Shown one piece after another: positions 8,888-16,830 of a stretch of 64,000 nt of DNA. The stretch spans positions 1,798,001 through 1,862,000 of the forward strand of contig NZ_CP039543.1 of assembly GCF_013085545.1 (NCBI RefSeq). The letters are read 5' to 3'. The position numbers and the translations under genes were made by a program. The notes under the pieces are model-generated. The model was given only the letters and a program-made list of their open reading frames with translations. It ran no database searches and was not told the origin of the DNA. Position 1 is the first letter of the stretch. The number at the start of each line of letters is the position of its first letter. This DNA comes from Oceanidesulfovibrio marinus. GTDB lineage: Bacteria; Desulfobacterota; Desulfovibrionia; Desulfovibrionales; Desulfovibrionaceae.

Positions 8888-10444
8888 CTAGAACGGCCCG
8901 GCGCAGTGCCGCTGCAGCTCCACGACCCTGGCCGCACTGTTGCTCGCTATTCTGGGTATGTCGTACTCGAAGAACGCCTCGACCACACGGGGGTCGAACT
9001 GCTTTCCGGACTGCTCCCGAATGTATGCAGTGGCCTTCTCCGTGGGCCACGCCTGGCGATACGGCCTGTCCGAGATGAGCGCGTCCCAGACGTCCACCAC
9101 GGCGAATATCCGCGCGGCAAAGGGGATGTCCTCGCCGGAGAGTCCCTGGGGGTAGCCCTTGCCGTCCCAGCGCTCGTGATGGCAGTACGGTATGGTCATG
9201 GCCGGCTGCAGATACGGCACGGCGGAGAGCCACTCGTGGGCGTACTCCGGGTGGCGGCGCATGGTCATCCACTCCTCGTCGTTGAGCTTGCCCGGCTTGA
9301 GCAGAATGTCGTCCGGCACGCCCATCTTGCCGATGTCGTGCAGGATGGCGCCGTGCTCGATGTGGGTCAACTCCTCGCCCTCTATGCCCAGGGCTCTGGC
9401 CAGCTCCAGCGTCATGTTCACCACGCGGCGGGAGTGTCCCTCGGTCTCCTTGTCCTTCAGCTCCAGGGCGCGGGCCCAACCCTCGATGGTGTGGCGGTAG
9501 GCCTCCATCAGCTCGCCGTGCGCCTCGGCCAGGGAGTAATGCAGCTTCTCCATCTCCTGGTGCGAGCGTTTGCGCTCGCTGATGTCCATCATCACCTGGA
9601 CCAGCCGGGTGACATGGCCGTACCTGTCGAAAAGCGGATTGCAGTGCGCAAACCAGGAGCGGCCGTCCATGGTGACGACCTCGCCTTCTGCCGGGGCGCA
9701 ACTTTCCAGAGCCCTCTTGACCACGTTGCCGTTGGCGCTGCCATTGTTCGACTTGAAGAGCTTATCGTACTGCGCACCTGTGATCGCTCCGCCGGCGACT
9801 TCGGGAAACATGCTGCGGGGGGCGTTGGTCCACAATATGTCCATATCCGGCGACAAGGAAAAGACCACGACGTCCTTGAGCCCGGACAGCACGGCGTTCT
9901 TCTCGCGCTCCACGCGCAAGAGCTCTTCGCTGCGCTCCTGCACGCGCTGCTCCAGCGTGGCGTTCAGCGCCTCCAGCTCCTCCTGCTTACGCTTGAGCTC
10001 GTTTTCCAGGCGCCTGTGCTGCAGGGCGATGCGCAGCACGGCGCGCGCCTGATGCATCTCGAACGGTTTGGACAGATAGGCGTGGGGCTGCACGTCCACG
10101 GCGCGATCCACATCACGAAGACCAGTAAGAAAAACAACCGCGCTCTTGTAGCGCTGGAGAATGACACGGGCTGCCTCCACGCCGTCCATCTCACCGGCAA
10201 GAACGATGTCCATGAGCACGCCGTCCGGTTCGCAGCCGGTGGCGGACAGGCGGCGCATGTTGATCAGCGCTTCCTCGGCCGTGTCGTATACGCCAAGAAT
10301 GGTGTAGCCTTCCGCCTCGAAGAACTGCTCCAGGTAGAGGGCTAGCGTCGATGAATCCTCCACGATGAGCAGGGACGCGCGCTCGGGCTGCTGCCTGGCG
10401 GTCGGTTGCTCATTCGCGGCGGATGGAAATACGGTTACTGACAT
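8888..10444 (-). CDS. HD-GYP domain response regulator with PAS domain
   Basis: 518 residues. The receiver (about 24-140) has phosphoacceptor Asp79 (VLMDIV) and Lys126. A coiled coil (about 140-185) leads to a PAS domain (about 190-295). The C-terminal HD-GYP phosphodiesterase carries His369-Asp370 (LHDIGK) and the signature HHERWDGKGYP at 422-432. It should hydrolyse cyclic di-GMP under phosphorylation control. Its start overlaps the end of the thioredoxin-like gene by 10 bp, so the two are one operon, apparently driven by the sigma-54-type promoter at 10790-10805. It converges on the adenylate cyclase gene. Confidence 0.93.
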   Translation of the reverse strand: MSVTVFPSAANEQPTARQQPERASLLIVEDSSTLALYLEQFFEAEGYTILGVYDTAEEALINMRRLSATGCEPDGVLMDIVLAGEMDGVEAARVILQRYKSAVVFLTGLRDVDRAVDVQPHAYLSKPFEMHQARAVLRIALQHRRLENELKRKQEELEALNATLEQRVQERSEELLRVEREKNAVLSGLKDVVVFSLSPDMDILWTNAPRSMFPEVAGGAITGAQYDKLFKSNNGSANGNVVKRALESCAPAEGEVVTMDGRSWFAHCNPLFDRYGHVTRLVQVMMDISERKRSHQEMEKLHYSLAEAHGELMEAYRHTIEGWARALELKDKETEGHSRRVVNMTLELARALGIEGEELTHIEHGAILHDIGKMGVPDDILLKPGKLNDEEWMTMRRHPEYAHEWLSAVPYLQPAMTIPYCHHERWDGKGYPQGLSGEDIPFAARIFAVVDVWDALISDRPYRQAWPTEKATAYIREQSGKQFDPRVVEAFFEYDIPRIASNSAARVVELQRHCAGPF

Positions 10445-10752
10445 TTGAGTACTCCAAAAACAGCTTCCAGCAGGGAATCAAGGGCATCGGCATCCAAGCG
10501 TCCAAGGTGCCGGCCAACCTCCTTGCCGTTTTCAAATAGTATGTACGTAGGCAGCCCGCGCACGCTGTACGAAGAGTACAGTGATGGCTCGCCGCACACG
10601 GGCAGGAACTCGAGACGGTTGCGGCACAGCCATTCCACGTCCATGGCCTGCACGGACATGGCGTACGACGTGCCCAGGAACCCCACGAGCAGCGTGCCCG
10701 TGGACGCCTCGATTGTGTCCTGACAAACAGTAGTTGTGGTGTTTTGCATCAT
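10435..10752 (-). CDS. thioredoxin-fold protein lacking the CxxC active site
   Basis: 105 residues. The C-terminal half reads as a thioredoxin: SVRGLPTYILFENGKEVGRH matches the cis-proline strand (GLPT) and the loop after it. Where thioredoxins have WCGPC, this protein has GTSYAMS, so the redox dithiol is missing; the remaining cysteines (residues 10, 43, 53 and 104) are elsewhere. It is therefore probably a binding or scaffold module rather than a reductase. The start is ATGATG after GAGGAGG, with the second ATG equally possible. It precedes and overlaps the HD-GYP regulator and lies under a sigma-54-type promoter. A role in regulating the HD-GYP protein is inference. Confidence 0.75.
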   Translation of the reverse strand: MMQNTTTTVCQDTIEASTGTLLVGFLGTSYAMSVQAMDVEWLCRNRLEFLPVCGEPSLYSSYSVRGLPTYILFENGKEVGRHLGRLDADALDSLLEAVFGVLKCQ

Positions 10753-10789
10753 ACGACCTCCTCAACTTCGTCGGCATTGCTATTCCGAT

Positions 10790-10805
10790 ATCAAATAGCG
10801 TGCCA
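10790..10805 (-). promoter_or_regulatory. sigma-54 (-24/-12) promoter
   Basis: The minus strand reads TGGCACGCTATTTGAT, close to the sigma-54 consensus TGGCACG-N4-TTGCW; GG (-24) and the -12 TTG are correctly spaced and only the -12 C is A. It lies about 38 bp upstream of the ATG at 10752 and points at the thioredoxin-like/HD-GYP operon. Confidence 0.7.
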
Positions 10806-10840
10806 TGAAAAGGCTATAGAATCATGATGCGTTATTTCGC

Positions 10841-10862
10841 CACGTTGGACATATTCAACGTG
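10841..10862. repeat. inverted repeat CACGTTG-N8-CAACGTG
   Basis: Perfect 7-bp arms at 10841-10847 and 10856-10862 around GACATATT. It lies between the sigma-54 promoter and the GTGTTC cluster, where a second regulator or an architectural protein could bind. Confidence 0.45.
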
Positions 10863-10892
10863 GAGATATTATGATTGTTCGGCGCCGTAAAA

Positions 10893-11080
10893 GTGTTCAC
10901 TGAACAGAAAAGTGTTCGCCGTCACGAGAAATGAACACTTTCGAACACAGCCCAGAGTTCATCCGCCGCCTAAAGGCGCTTCGGATCAACGATTTTGCTG
11001 AGAACAAGGAAACGTGGCCGCCTGGACAGGCGCACCAGAGTGTTCAGGAAAGTGTTCGGAGCAAGACAGGGGGCGTGTTC
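10893..11080. promoter_or_regulatory. cluster of GTGTTC/GAACAC sites, likely enhancer for the sigma-54 activator
   Basis: Half-sites occur at 10893-10898, 10902-10906 (partial), 10912-10917, 10933-10938, 10943-10948, 11040-11045, 11052-11057 and 11075-11080. The first two form the palindrome TGTTCACTGAACA (10894-10906). Two pairs are close direct repeats (GAACACTTTCGAACAC; GTGTTC spaced 12 bp). They lie about 90-290 bp upstream of the -24/-12 promoter, the usual place for enhancer-binding proteins, and directly behind the activator gene. Confidence 0.6.
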
Positions 11081-11089
11081 ACAGCGCCT

Positions 11090-12796
11090 CTAACCACGCC
11101 TGGCGCGACGACGGTCCACAATGCCCATGGATTCCATCTTCATGTACAGGGTCGTGCGCCCTATACCCAGTATCCGCGCTGCCGGAGCCTTCTTCCAGTT
11201 TGTCTGTTCCAAAGCACCGATAATCTCTTCGGCCGTCACGTCTCTGCGCCGGCTGCGGCTCATGGCCGGTTCGCGCTCCGTCTGCTCCCGGAACTCCACC
11301 GGCAGGTGGTTGCGCTGGATAAGCCCGCCCTCCCCCACCACAAAGGCGTGCTCAATGGTGTGTTTGAGCTCTCGGACATTGCCCGGCCAGCTATACCGCA
11401 GCAGGAGCTGCATCACCTCGCCGGTCACGCCCTCGATCTCCTTGCCGTGCACGCCGCGGAACAGCTTGATGAAGCGGTCTACGAGCAGGGGGATATCCTC
11501 GGTTCGCTCCTTGAGCGGCGGCACGTGCAGGATCATCACCCGCAGCCGGTAGTAGAGGTCCGCGCGGAACCGGCCTTCGCGTATTCCCTCGGTCAGGTTC
11601 GCGTTGGTCGCCGCGATGATCCGCACATCCGCCTTGCGCGTGTGGGATTCGCCCACGCGCTCGTACTCCTTGCTTTCCAGAAAGCGCAGCAGCCGGAGCT
11701 GGGTGTGCGGCGAGATATCCCCGATTTCGTCCAGAAACAGGGTGCCGCCCTCCGCGGCCTGGATGCGGCCCGTCTTGTCCGTGACGGCTCCGGTAAAGGC
11801 ACCGCGCACATGGCCGAACAGCTCGCTCTCCAGCAGGTTTTCGCTCAGCGCCGCGCAATTCAGCTTGACCAGCGGCCCCTTGGCCCGCGGTCCCGTGGCG
11901 TGGATGGACTCGGCAATGAGATCCTTGCCCGTGCCGGACTCCCCGGTGAGGAGCACGGTGGCGTCCACATCGGCAAACTGCTCGATGCGCGCGAAGATGG
12001 AGCGCATGAGCGCGCTCTTGCCCACAATGGGGCCGAAGCCCATCCGCTCGTCCAGCCGCTTCTCCATGTCCACGAGCCGGGAGATGTCGCGCAACACCAT
12101 GACCACGCCGACGAGCCCGCCTTGCTTGTCCGTCAGCGGCTTGGCGCTGCACACCACGGTCTGGGGGTCGCCGCCGCAGTCCAGAGAAAGGCGGTACTCC
12201 TCCACGGAGCGGTTGGAAGTGAGCGCCTGCTGCAGCGGTCCGTACAGGGGGCAGTCGCTTTCCTCGGCAAGGGCGCGGATATCCGTGCCGGTGGTGATGC
12301 TACACTGCCGGCAGAGGGCGCCGGCTGGGGCGTTCACCTTGAGCACGCGCAGATCCGGCCCGGCCGCGATAACGGCGTCCGGGATGTGCTCGATGATCGT
12401 CTCCATGGTCTGGCGGTAGCGATCGATCTCCAGGGCGGCCATGCGCAGCGTCTGTTCGGACCGCAGGCGCGGCGACAGATCCCGCAATACAATGAGCGCA
12501 GCGGGCAACCCCTCGTGCTCCATGGGGGCCGCCTCCATCTCCATCTGGCGCATCACGCCGCCCGGCAGCTCCAGCGACAACGTCATCTCCCGACCGGACG
12601 GAAAGAACGGCGGCAGCTCCAGCCCCAGCTCGTCCATGGTCGAGTCGAGCATCCGATCCTTGTTCACCCCCCACAGATCGAGCGCCGCGCGGTTCGCCAG
12701 CAGTATCTGCCCATCAAGGCGCCGGGCGATGAGCCGCGCGCCGCAGCATTCGAATGCTGCCTCGTACAGGGATTTGCGGGGGACTTCCGATGACAT
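11090..12796 (-). CDS. sigma-54-dependent transcriptional activator with two PAS domains
   Basis: 568 residues. PAS domains lie at about 10-110 and 130-240; the second contains Cys162, Cys165 and Cys182 (CRQC...C), a possible redox or metal site. The AAA+ domain has Walker A GESGTGK (285-291), the sigma-54 contact loop GAFTGA (332-337) and Walker B LFLDEIGD (353-360). A Fis-type helix-turn-helix sits at about 535-560. It activates sigma-54 promoters by ATP hydrolysis from distant enhancers, sensing a cytoplasmic signal through PAS rather than by phosphorylation. ATG is preceded by GAGGAG at about 10 bp. The downstream GTGTTC cluster and sigma-54 promoter point to the trx-like/HD-GYP operon as its target. 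Confidence 0.93.
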   Translation of the reverse strand: MSSEVPRKSLYEAAFECCGARLIARRLDGQILLANRAALDLWGVNKDRMLDSTMDELGLELPPFFPSGREMTLSLELPGGVMRQMEMEAAPMEHEGLPAALIVLRDLSPRLRSEQTLRMAALEIDRYRQTMETIIEHIPDAVIAAGPDLRVLKVNAPAGALCRQCSITTGTDIRALAEESDCPLYGPLQQALTSNRSVEEYRLSLDCGGDPQTVVCSAKPLTDKQGGLVGVVMVLRDISRLVDMEKRLDERMGFGPIVGKSALMRSIFARIEQFADVDATVLLTGESGTGKDLIAESIHATGPRAKGPLVKLNCAALSENLLESELFGHVRGAFTGAVTDKTGRIQAAEGGTLFLDEIGDISPHTQLRLLRFLESKEYERVGESHTRKADVRIIAATNANLTEGIREGRFRADLYYRLRVMILHVPPLKERTEDIPLLVDRFIKLFRGVHGKEIEGVTGEVMQLLLRYSWPGNVRELKHTIEHAFVVGEGGLIQRNHLPVEFREQTEREPAMSRSRRRDVTAEEIIGALEQTNWKKAPAARILGIGRTTLYMKMESMGIVDRRRARRG

Positions 12797-13086
12797 GCCA
12801 GCGTACTCCTCAAGCTCCTCTATGGTGGAACGGCAGAGAGTGTCCTATACAACAGCGATGCATGCTTACGGAAGGGCCTGCTTGACCCCAGGCCGTCAGT
12901 GGCCGTAACACCCTGAGAAAATACAACGCGTCGCACGAAAAGGCTTGCGCGGCACAGTATCGGTGGAGCGTCGGATCCCGCTAAACCAATTTCCGGTACC
13001 GACCGATACGTAGATGTCCGCCGCGAGCAGCCCATGCACAGGCGCACAGCAGACACGCGGCGCTCGACGCCGCCACCGGACTCACA

Positions 13087-14214
13087 ATGAACGAACCTTA
13101 CTCACGACTCCTTGCCGGCGCCGCCGGCCGCACCGCCGCTCTGGAGCACGAGACCGTCTTCTATCCGTTCGGCATCCCCGTGGCTGTGGCCTCCAACGCC
13201 GAGTCGGTGCTGGAGGCGGCCGAGGATGCATTGGGCCGCTGGAAGTCCATGCCCACGTCCTATCGCGAGAGTGACCTCCCCCGCCGGCTGGAGATCGTTG
13301 TACTCAAAGGAATGAAGGGCTGCTCACCGGCGCGGATCATCTGGCGAGGACGAGACGGCCTGCTCACGGCCGCCGCGCCGGGCCTTCTGGCCACGGCGGC
13401 AGGAACGTCCGGAGCGGTTTTTGCCTCGCCGGCCTGGGCAGACCTCGGCCGGACATTCGCCGACCTCGTCGTGGTTCCGCTGGCCGTCTCGCTTGCCGCC
13501 GAATCGCTTTCCGAGGAGCGCCTTTTCCTGCGCGCCTCGGCCTTTGTGCATGGAAACGCCGCAATGCTTCTGCTCGCACCGGCCAGGGCCGACATGGCCC
13601 GGCTCGACTTTGCGGGCAGGCTGCACCGCGCCGGTATGGAGATGCTCGCCGCCGATTTCCTGCTGGCGGCGCACCATCCAGTCCGCGGCCTGGAGCTGTG
13701 GGGCCACCCCGCGGCCATCCCCCCCGCTCCGGACATGATCCCGGAAGAGATCATCATGCCGCCGGAAAAACCGTCCGCTTCGAGCTCAGGCAGCGCGAAG
13801 TCGGCCGGCGCAGCCAAGAGCACCGAGGACGAGGCAACTCCCGGCCCGGCGCCAAAAGAAAGCGTGACCACCTGGACGCCACTGCCGCTGGAAGGGGGCG
13901 TCAAGGTTCACCTCCAGCACAGCGGCCCTGTGCTCATCGCCATGCTGGACAGCGCCGCCCCCGGCCCGGAGGAGGATGCCTTTCCCGCGCCGCTGGGCAT
14001 GGACAGGGCGGCTGTGGAGCTGTTGTTTACCAAACGGGCGGCGGTCCACTACCCGCCGCCACGGGATGCGGACCCTGCGCAGCTTCCGACCCGGGCGCGG
14101 GCAATACTGGCTGCCCTGAGCCGCAACGAGGCCGTGCGCGTTCCGGCGGGCGACCCCGAATCCATGGCCACGAAGCTGCTGAAAAAGCTGGAGGCCATGA
14201 CCCGGCACAAGTAG
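13087..14214 (+). CDS. hypothetical protein, possible degenerate HprK-like kinase
   Basis: 375 residues, no signal peptide or TM segment. The N-terminal part (about 24-50, FYPFGIPVAVASN...) and a later FVHGNAAMLLLAPARADMAR stretch (about 153-172) resemble the layout of HPr-kinase-related proteins, in which the second segment would be a P-loop GxxGxGKS. Here the P-loop Gly and Lys residues are absent, so ATP binding is doubtful. Residues 210-265 are a Pro/Ser/Ala-rich linker, followed by a second unassigned domain. The resemblance is weak and seen by eye only. It lies upstream of a 3D-domain gene on the same strand, divergent from the sigma-54 activator. The ribosome site is poor. Confidence 0.7.
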   Translation: MNEPYSRLLAGAAGRTAALEHETVFYPFGIPVAVASNAESVLEAAEDALGRWKSMPTSYRESDLPRRLEIVVLKGMKGCSPARIIWRGRDGLLTAAAPGLLATAAGTSGAVFASPAWADLGRTFADLVVVPLAVSLAAESLSEERLFLRASAFVHGNAAMLLLAPARADMARLDFAGRLHRAGMEMLAADFLLAAHHPVRGLELWGHPAAIPPAPDMIPEEIIMPPEKPSASSSGSAKSAGAAKSTEDEATPGPAPKESVTTWTPLPLEGGVKVHLQHSGPVLIAMLDSAAPGPEEDAFPAPLGMDRAAVELLFTKRAAVHYPPPRDADPAQLPTRARAILAALSRNEAVRVPAGDPESMATKLLKKLEAMTRHK

Positions 14215-14349
14215 CGCGCACCGGGAATATGGCGTCATTAAATATGAACACAGAGAAGGTATAGACAGGAATCGTTGCTCTTCGTATAGTGCTGCCGCAT
14301 TGTGCGCCTTTGTTGAACCAACCTGTGCAAAAACGCCCGATCCCGGCCT

Positions 14350-14946
14350 ATGATACACCTCTTCTTCAAATATACGCCTCTGCCTGCGCTCATTCTCGTC
14401 TGCATGCTGGCCGCGTACCAACAGAGCGTCATCGACGGCCTGTCCAGTGATCTCGACCAGGTGCGCGAGAAGTACCGCACGCTGGAGATATCCCGCGCCG
14501 GGGCCGAAGGCGCGCTGGAGGGCCTCGCGTTCTCGACCAAGCAGCGCACCCTCCTCCTGGGCTCTTCCCTTGAGGAAAACAAGGCCATGGTCCACAGGCT
14601 CTACTGTCTGCTGGAAGACAAGGAGCACATGATCCAGAGCCTCTCCCGCGGCAGGATGCTGACCGTCACCGCATACAGCCCGGCCGTGGGACAAACCGAC
14701 TCCACCCCTTTCATCACAGCCAGCAACCGCCGCGTGCGTGACGGCATTATCGCCGTCTCCCGCGATCTCTACTCCAAGGGCTGGGAGTTCGGCCGGCACG
14801 TCTACGTCAAGGGCATGGGCGTCTTCACCATTGAGGACCTCATGCACAGCCGCAAACGAAACCAGGTGGACATCTTCATGTTCGATACCCATCGCGCCCT
14901 CCAGTTCGGCCGGCGCAAAATGCGCGTCTACCTGCTGGGCTCCTGA
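14350..14946 (+). CDS. 3D-domain envelope protein
   Basis: 198 residues. An N-terminal signal-anchor helix (about 10-25) is followed by a coiled coil (about 28-100). The C-terminal double-psi barrel '3D' domain (about 103-190) has VTAYSP, the Asp in TDSTPF, ASNRRVRDGIIAVSRDL and the closing VDIFM. 3D domains occur in MltA/Sps-type lytic transglycosylases and cut or bind peptidoglycan; the conserved aspartates are present. The product is anchored in the inner membrane facing the periplasm. The next gene starts 2 bp after its stop, so the two are translationally coupled. ATG was chosen because the hydrophobic helix begins there; the ribosome site is weak. Confidence 0.82.
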   Translation: MIHLFFKYTPLPALILVCMLAAYQQSVIDGLSSDLDQVREKYRTLEISRAGAEGALEGLAFSTKQRTLLLGSSLEENKAMVHRLYCLLEDKEHMIQSLSRGRMLTVTAYSPAVGQTDSTPFITASNRRVRDGIIAVSRDLYSKGWEFGRHVYVKGMGVFTIEDLMHSRKRNQVDIFMFDTHRALQFGRRKMRVYLLGS

Positions 14947-14948
14947 CC

Positions 14949-15947
14949 ATGGCTGCCGCCGGTGTGACGCTTGCCTACTCTACACACCGACCGGAAACGC
15001 TTGCCCCTGCCGCCGCGCTCATGCGCGGCCACGCCACCATCATTCTGGAAGAGCCCGAGACTCCGGGCTTCCACGCCATGCTCCGCCGCGAGCTGGCTGT
15101 GGACGAGTATTTGACGGTCACCGAGTACGAGTACCCGGCCTTTGCCAGACGCTCCGCCTCGCTGCTGCGCGAGCTCTTTGCCGAGGGCAAATACATCGTC
15201 CAGCTCGACCCGTACATGGACGTCCTCGTCTCCATCCACGAGTTCTTTACGGACGGCCACGGCCCATCGGACATCGCCCCGAAAACGACGCAAGCCGCGG
15301 TGTACGATGTGGAGCACCGCTGGACCAAGACCCTCATCCACTACTACGAGGCATCCGGCCAGACGGATTTCGACGGTCTTGTGGCGGCGCTCATCGGCTT
15401 TGCCCGCAGGGACGCCGAGCGCGGCAGGATGCGCGACGCCATGCGCGCCGAACATTTTGCCCGGATTTTGCATAAAGATTCATCGGCATGGCCCGGTCCG
15501 GTGTACCTGGAGGCCGGTTCCATACATTTTTCCCTGCTGCGCGAGCTGGTGCGGCGGTTGGATAAGCCGCCCAGGCTCGTCTACCTCATGGAGGATGTCT
15601 CCCGCCGCGTGTGGGGCAGGCGGCAGGTGCTCGGTCCGAGCGACGTGCTGACTCTGCTGCTCACCTTCTTCCCGGACCGTGCCGGACCGCGCCCCGAGCT
15701 GCTCGCGGCGCAGAGTCTGATCCATGTAAAAATACAGCAAAAGGAGGAGCTGGAGGAGTGCAAAGAAGAGCCGGCGCCGCATACTGTGGACGAAGCCTGG
15801 AGCGCCGGCGTGTCCATGGCCCTGGGATATGACGAATGCCGGGAGCTGTACGAGCGGCTGAAGGGTCTGCCCACACCGCATGCACGGCGCCTGGCCACGG
15901 ATTACTTGAAACACATCAACCGGCGGCCCGTAGGCCACATTGCGTGA
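14949..15947 (+). CDS. hypothetical protein, possible TraB/ChaN-like fold
   Basis: 332 residues, soluble, no signal peptide. The opening YSTHRPETLAPAA and IILEEPETPGFHAML, and the later GPVYLEAGSIHFSLLRELVR at about residue 180, recall the His/Glu-bearing strands of TraB/PrgY and erythromycin-esterase-like proteins. The match is weak and the catalytic set is not assured. It starts 2 bp after the 3D-domain gene, with no separate ribosome site, which suggests coupled translation and a shared task. I cannot name the function. Confidence 0.65.
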   Translation: MAAAGVTLAYSTHRPETLAPAAALMRGHATIILEEPETPGFHAMLRRELAVDEYLTVTEYEYPAFARRSASLLRELFAEGKYIVQLDPYMDVLVSIHEFFTDGHGPSDIAPKTTQAAVYDVEHRWTKTLIHYYEASGQTDFDGLVAALIGFARRDAERGRMRDAMRAEHFARILHKDSSAWPGPVYLEAGSIHFSLLRELVRRLDKPPRLVYLMEDVSRRVWGRRQVLGPSDVLTLLLTFFPDRAGPRPELLAAQSLIHVKIQQKEELEECKEEPAPHTVDEAWSAGVSMALGYDECRELYERLKGLPTPHARRLATDYLKHINRRPVGHIA

Positions 15948-16025
15948 CCAGACATCTTGCGGCCCGTATGGCGAGGGTGTATACGCCGGTCCTAACGCTT
16001 TATTGATTCAAGGGAGCCCCCACCA

Positions 16026-16289
16026 ATGCGCATGCCTCATCTCCTGCTTATCGTCGCCCTCTTCCTCGGCTTCGTCACGCTGCTGGCCCACCAGCCGGAT
16101 GACGACCGCGCCTTTGCCGAAGAGGGGGTCATGCAAGCCGCCAACACTTCACCGGCGCACCCGCCGAAAGACGTGATGCGCCAATGCCTGGAGCAGGCCC
16201 GCGCCGCCAATGTCTCCGAGCAGGACATGAACAGCTACATGGAGCAGTGCGCCGGCGTGCGCACCGCGAAGAGCGCCCTCGCGGAGTAA
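16026..16289 (+). CDS. small secreted hypothetical protein
   Basis: 87 residues. It has a signal peptide or anchor helix at residues 4-22 (HLLLIVALFLGFVTLLA) followed by a short acidic mature part with cysteines in RQCLEQ and EQCAGV, which could form one disulfide in the periplasm. ATG follows AGGGAGCC. Its stop overlaps the ribosome site (GGAGTAACC) of the thermonuclease gene 7 bp downstream, so the pair is an operon. No family recognised. Confidence 0.72.
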   Translation: MRMPHLLLIVALFLGFVTLLAHQPDDDRAFAEEGVMQAANTSPAHPPKDVMRQCLEQARAANVSEQDMNSYMEQCAGVRTAKSALAE

Positions 16290-16296
16290 CCTTTCC

Positions 16297-16824
16297 ATGC
16301 GACCGAGCGTCCGGCCCGATTCCACCCGTGCGGTCCGGCTGTGCGCTGCGTGCATCGTCTGGTGCGCGCTTCTGACTCCATCCGCCCTCGCCGGCGATAT
16401 CTACCGCTGCATCAACGTGCTCGACGGCGACAGCATCATCATCCAGATCGGCGAGTTCCTCGCCCCCGTGCGGCTGCTCGGCATTGATTGCCCGGAGAAG
16501 AACCAGGAATGGGGCGACGCCGCCAAGGCCTTCACCACCGCGCGCATCCAGGGCAAGGACGTCCGCCTGGAGTTCGACACACCCTATCACGACAAGTACA
16601 GCCGTAATCTCTGCTACGTCTGGTACAAGGAGAACGGCGGCTGGACCTGCCTGAACGTGGCGCTGATCCGCGCCGGGCTTGCCGTGCCCTTCCGCTCCCG
16701 ATCGAACATCCGCCTGCAGCCAAAGATCCTGGCCGCGCAACAACAGGCCAGGGAGGCCCGCGCCGGGTTCTGGGCCAATGGCGGCCTCTCCCTTTCCCCG
16801 CATGACTTCCGCCGCCGGAACTGA
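16297..16824 (+). CDS. thermonuclease-family (SNase) nuclease
   Basis: 175 residues with a secretion signal (about 10-32, ending near SALAG). The staphylococcal-nuclease fold follows. Residues matching the nuclease active site are visible: Asp in VLDGDS, Arg in PVRLLGIDCPEK, its Asp and Glu, and the later Arg in KYSRNLCYV; the usual Thr after the metal Asp is Cys. It should cleave DNA or RNA outside the cytoplasm in a Ca2+-dependent way. A GGAG ribosome site overlaps the stop of the small secreted gene upstream. The DUF1848 gene converges, only 6 bp away. Confidence 0.88.
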   Translation: MRPSVRPDSTRAVRLCAACIVWCALLTPSALAGDIYRCINVLDGDSIIIQIGEFLAPVRLLGIDCPEKNQEWGDAAKAFTTARIQGKDVRLEFDTPYHDKYSRNLCYVWYKENGGWTCLNVALIRAGLAVPFRSRSNIRLQPKILAAQQQAREARAGFWANGGLSLSPHDFRRRN

Positions 16825-16830
16825 CAGCCT

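Larger units (their letters stand above)
10753..11089 (-). promoter_or_regulatory. regulatory region of the trx-like/HD-GYP operon
   Basis: 337 bp without a supportable gene. Reading leftward from the end of the activator gene it contains eight GTGTTC/GAACAC half-sites (10893-11080), an inverted repeat CACGTTG-N8-CAACGTG (10841-10862), an AT-rich stretch, and a -24/-12 promoter (10790-10805). A rightward open frame begins at 10931, but it only continues antisense through the activator gene and is not believed. Confidence 0.7.

Noticed and set aside
10931-12793. 620-codon rightward frame opposite the sigma-54 activator
   Set aside because: It is the shadow of the activator gene; the product is His/Arg-rich with no domain. 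Only its first 160 bases lie outside, and they are regulatory.
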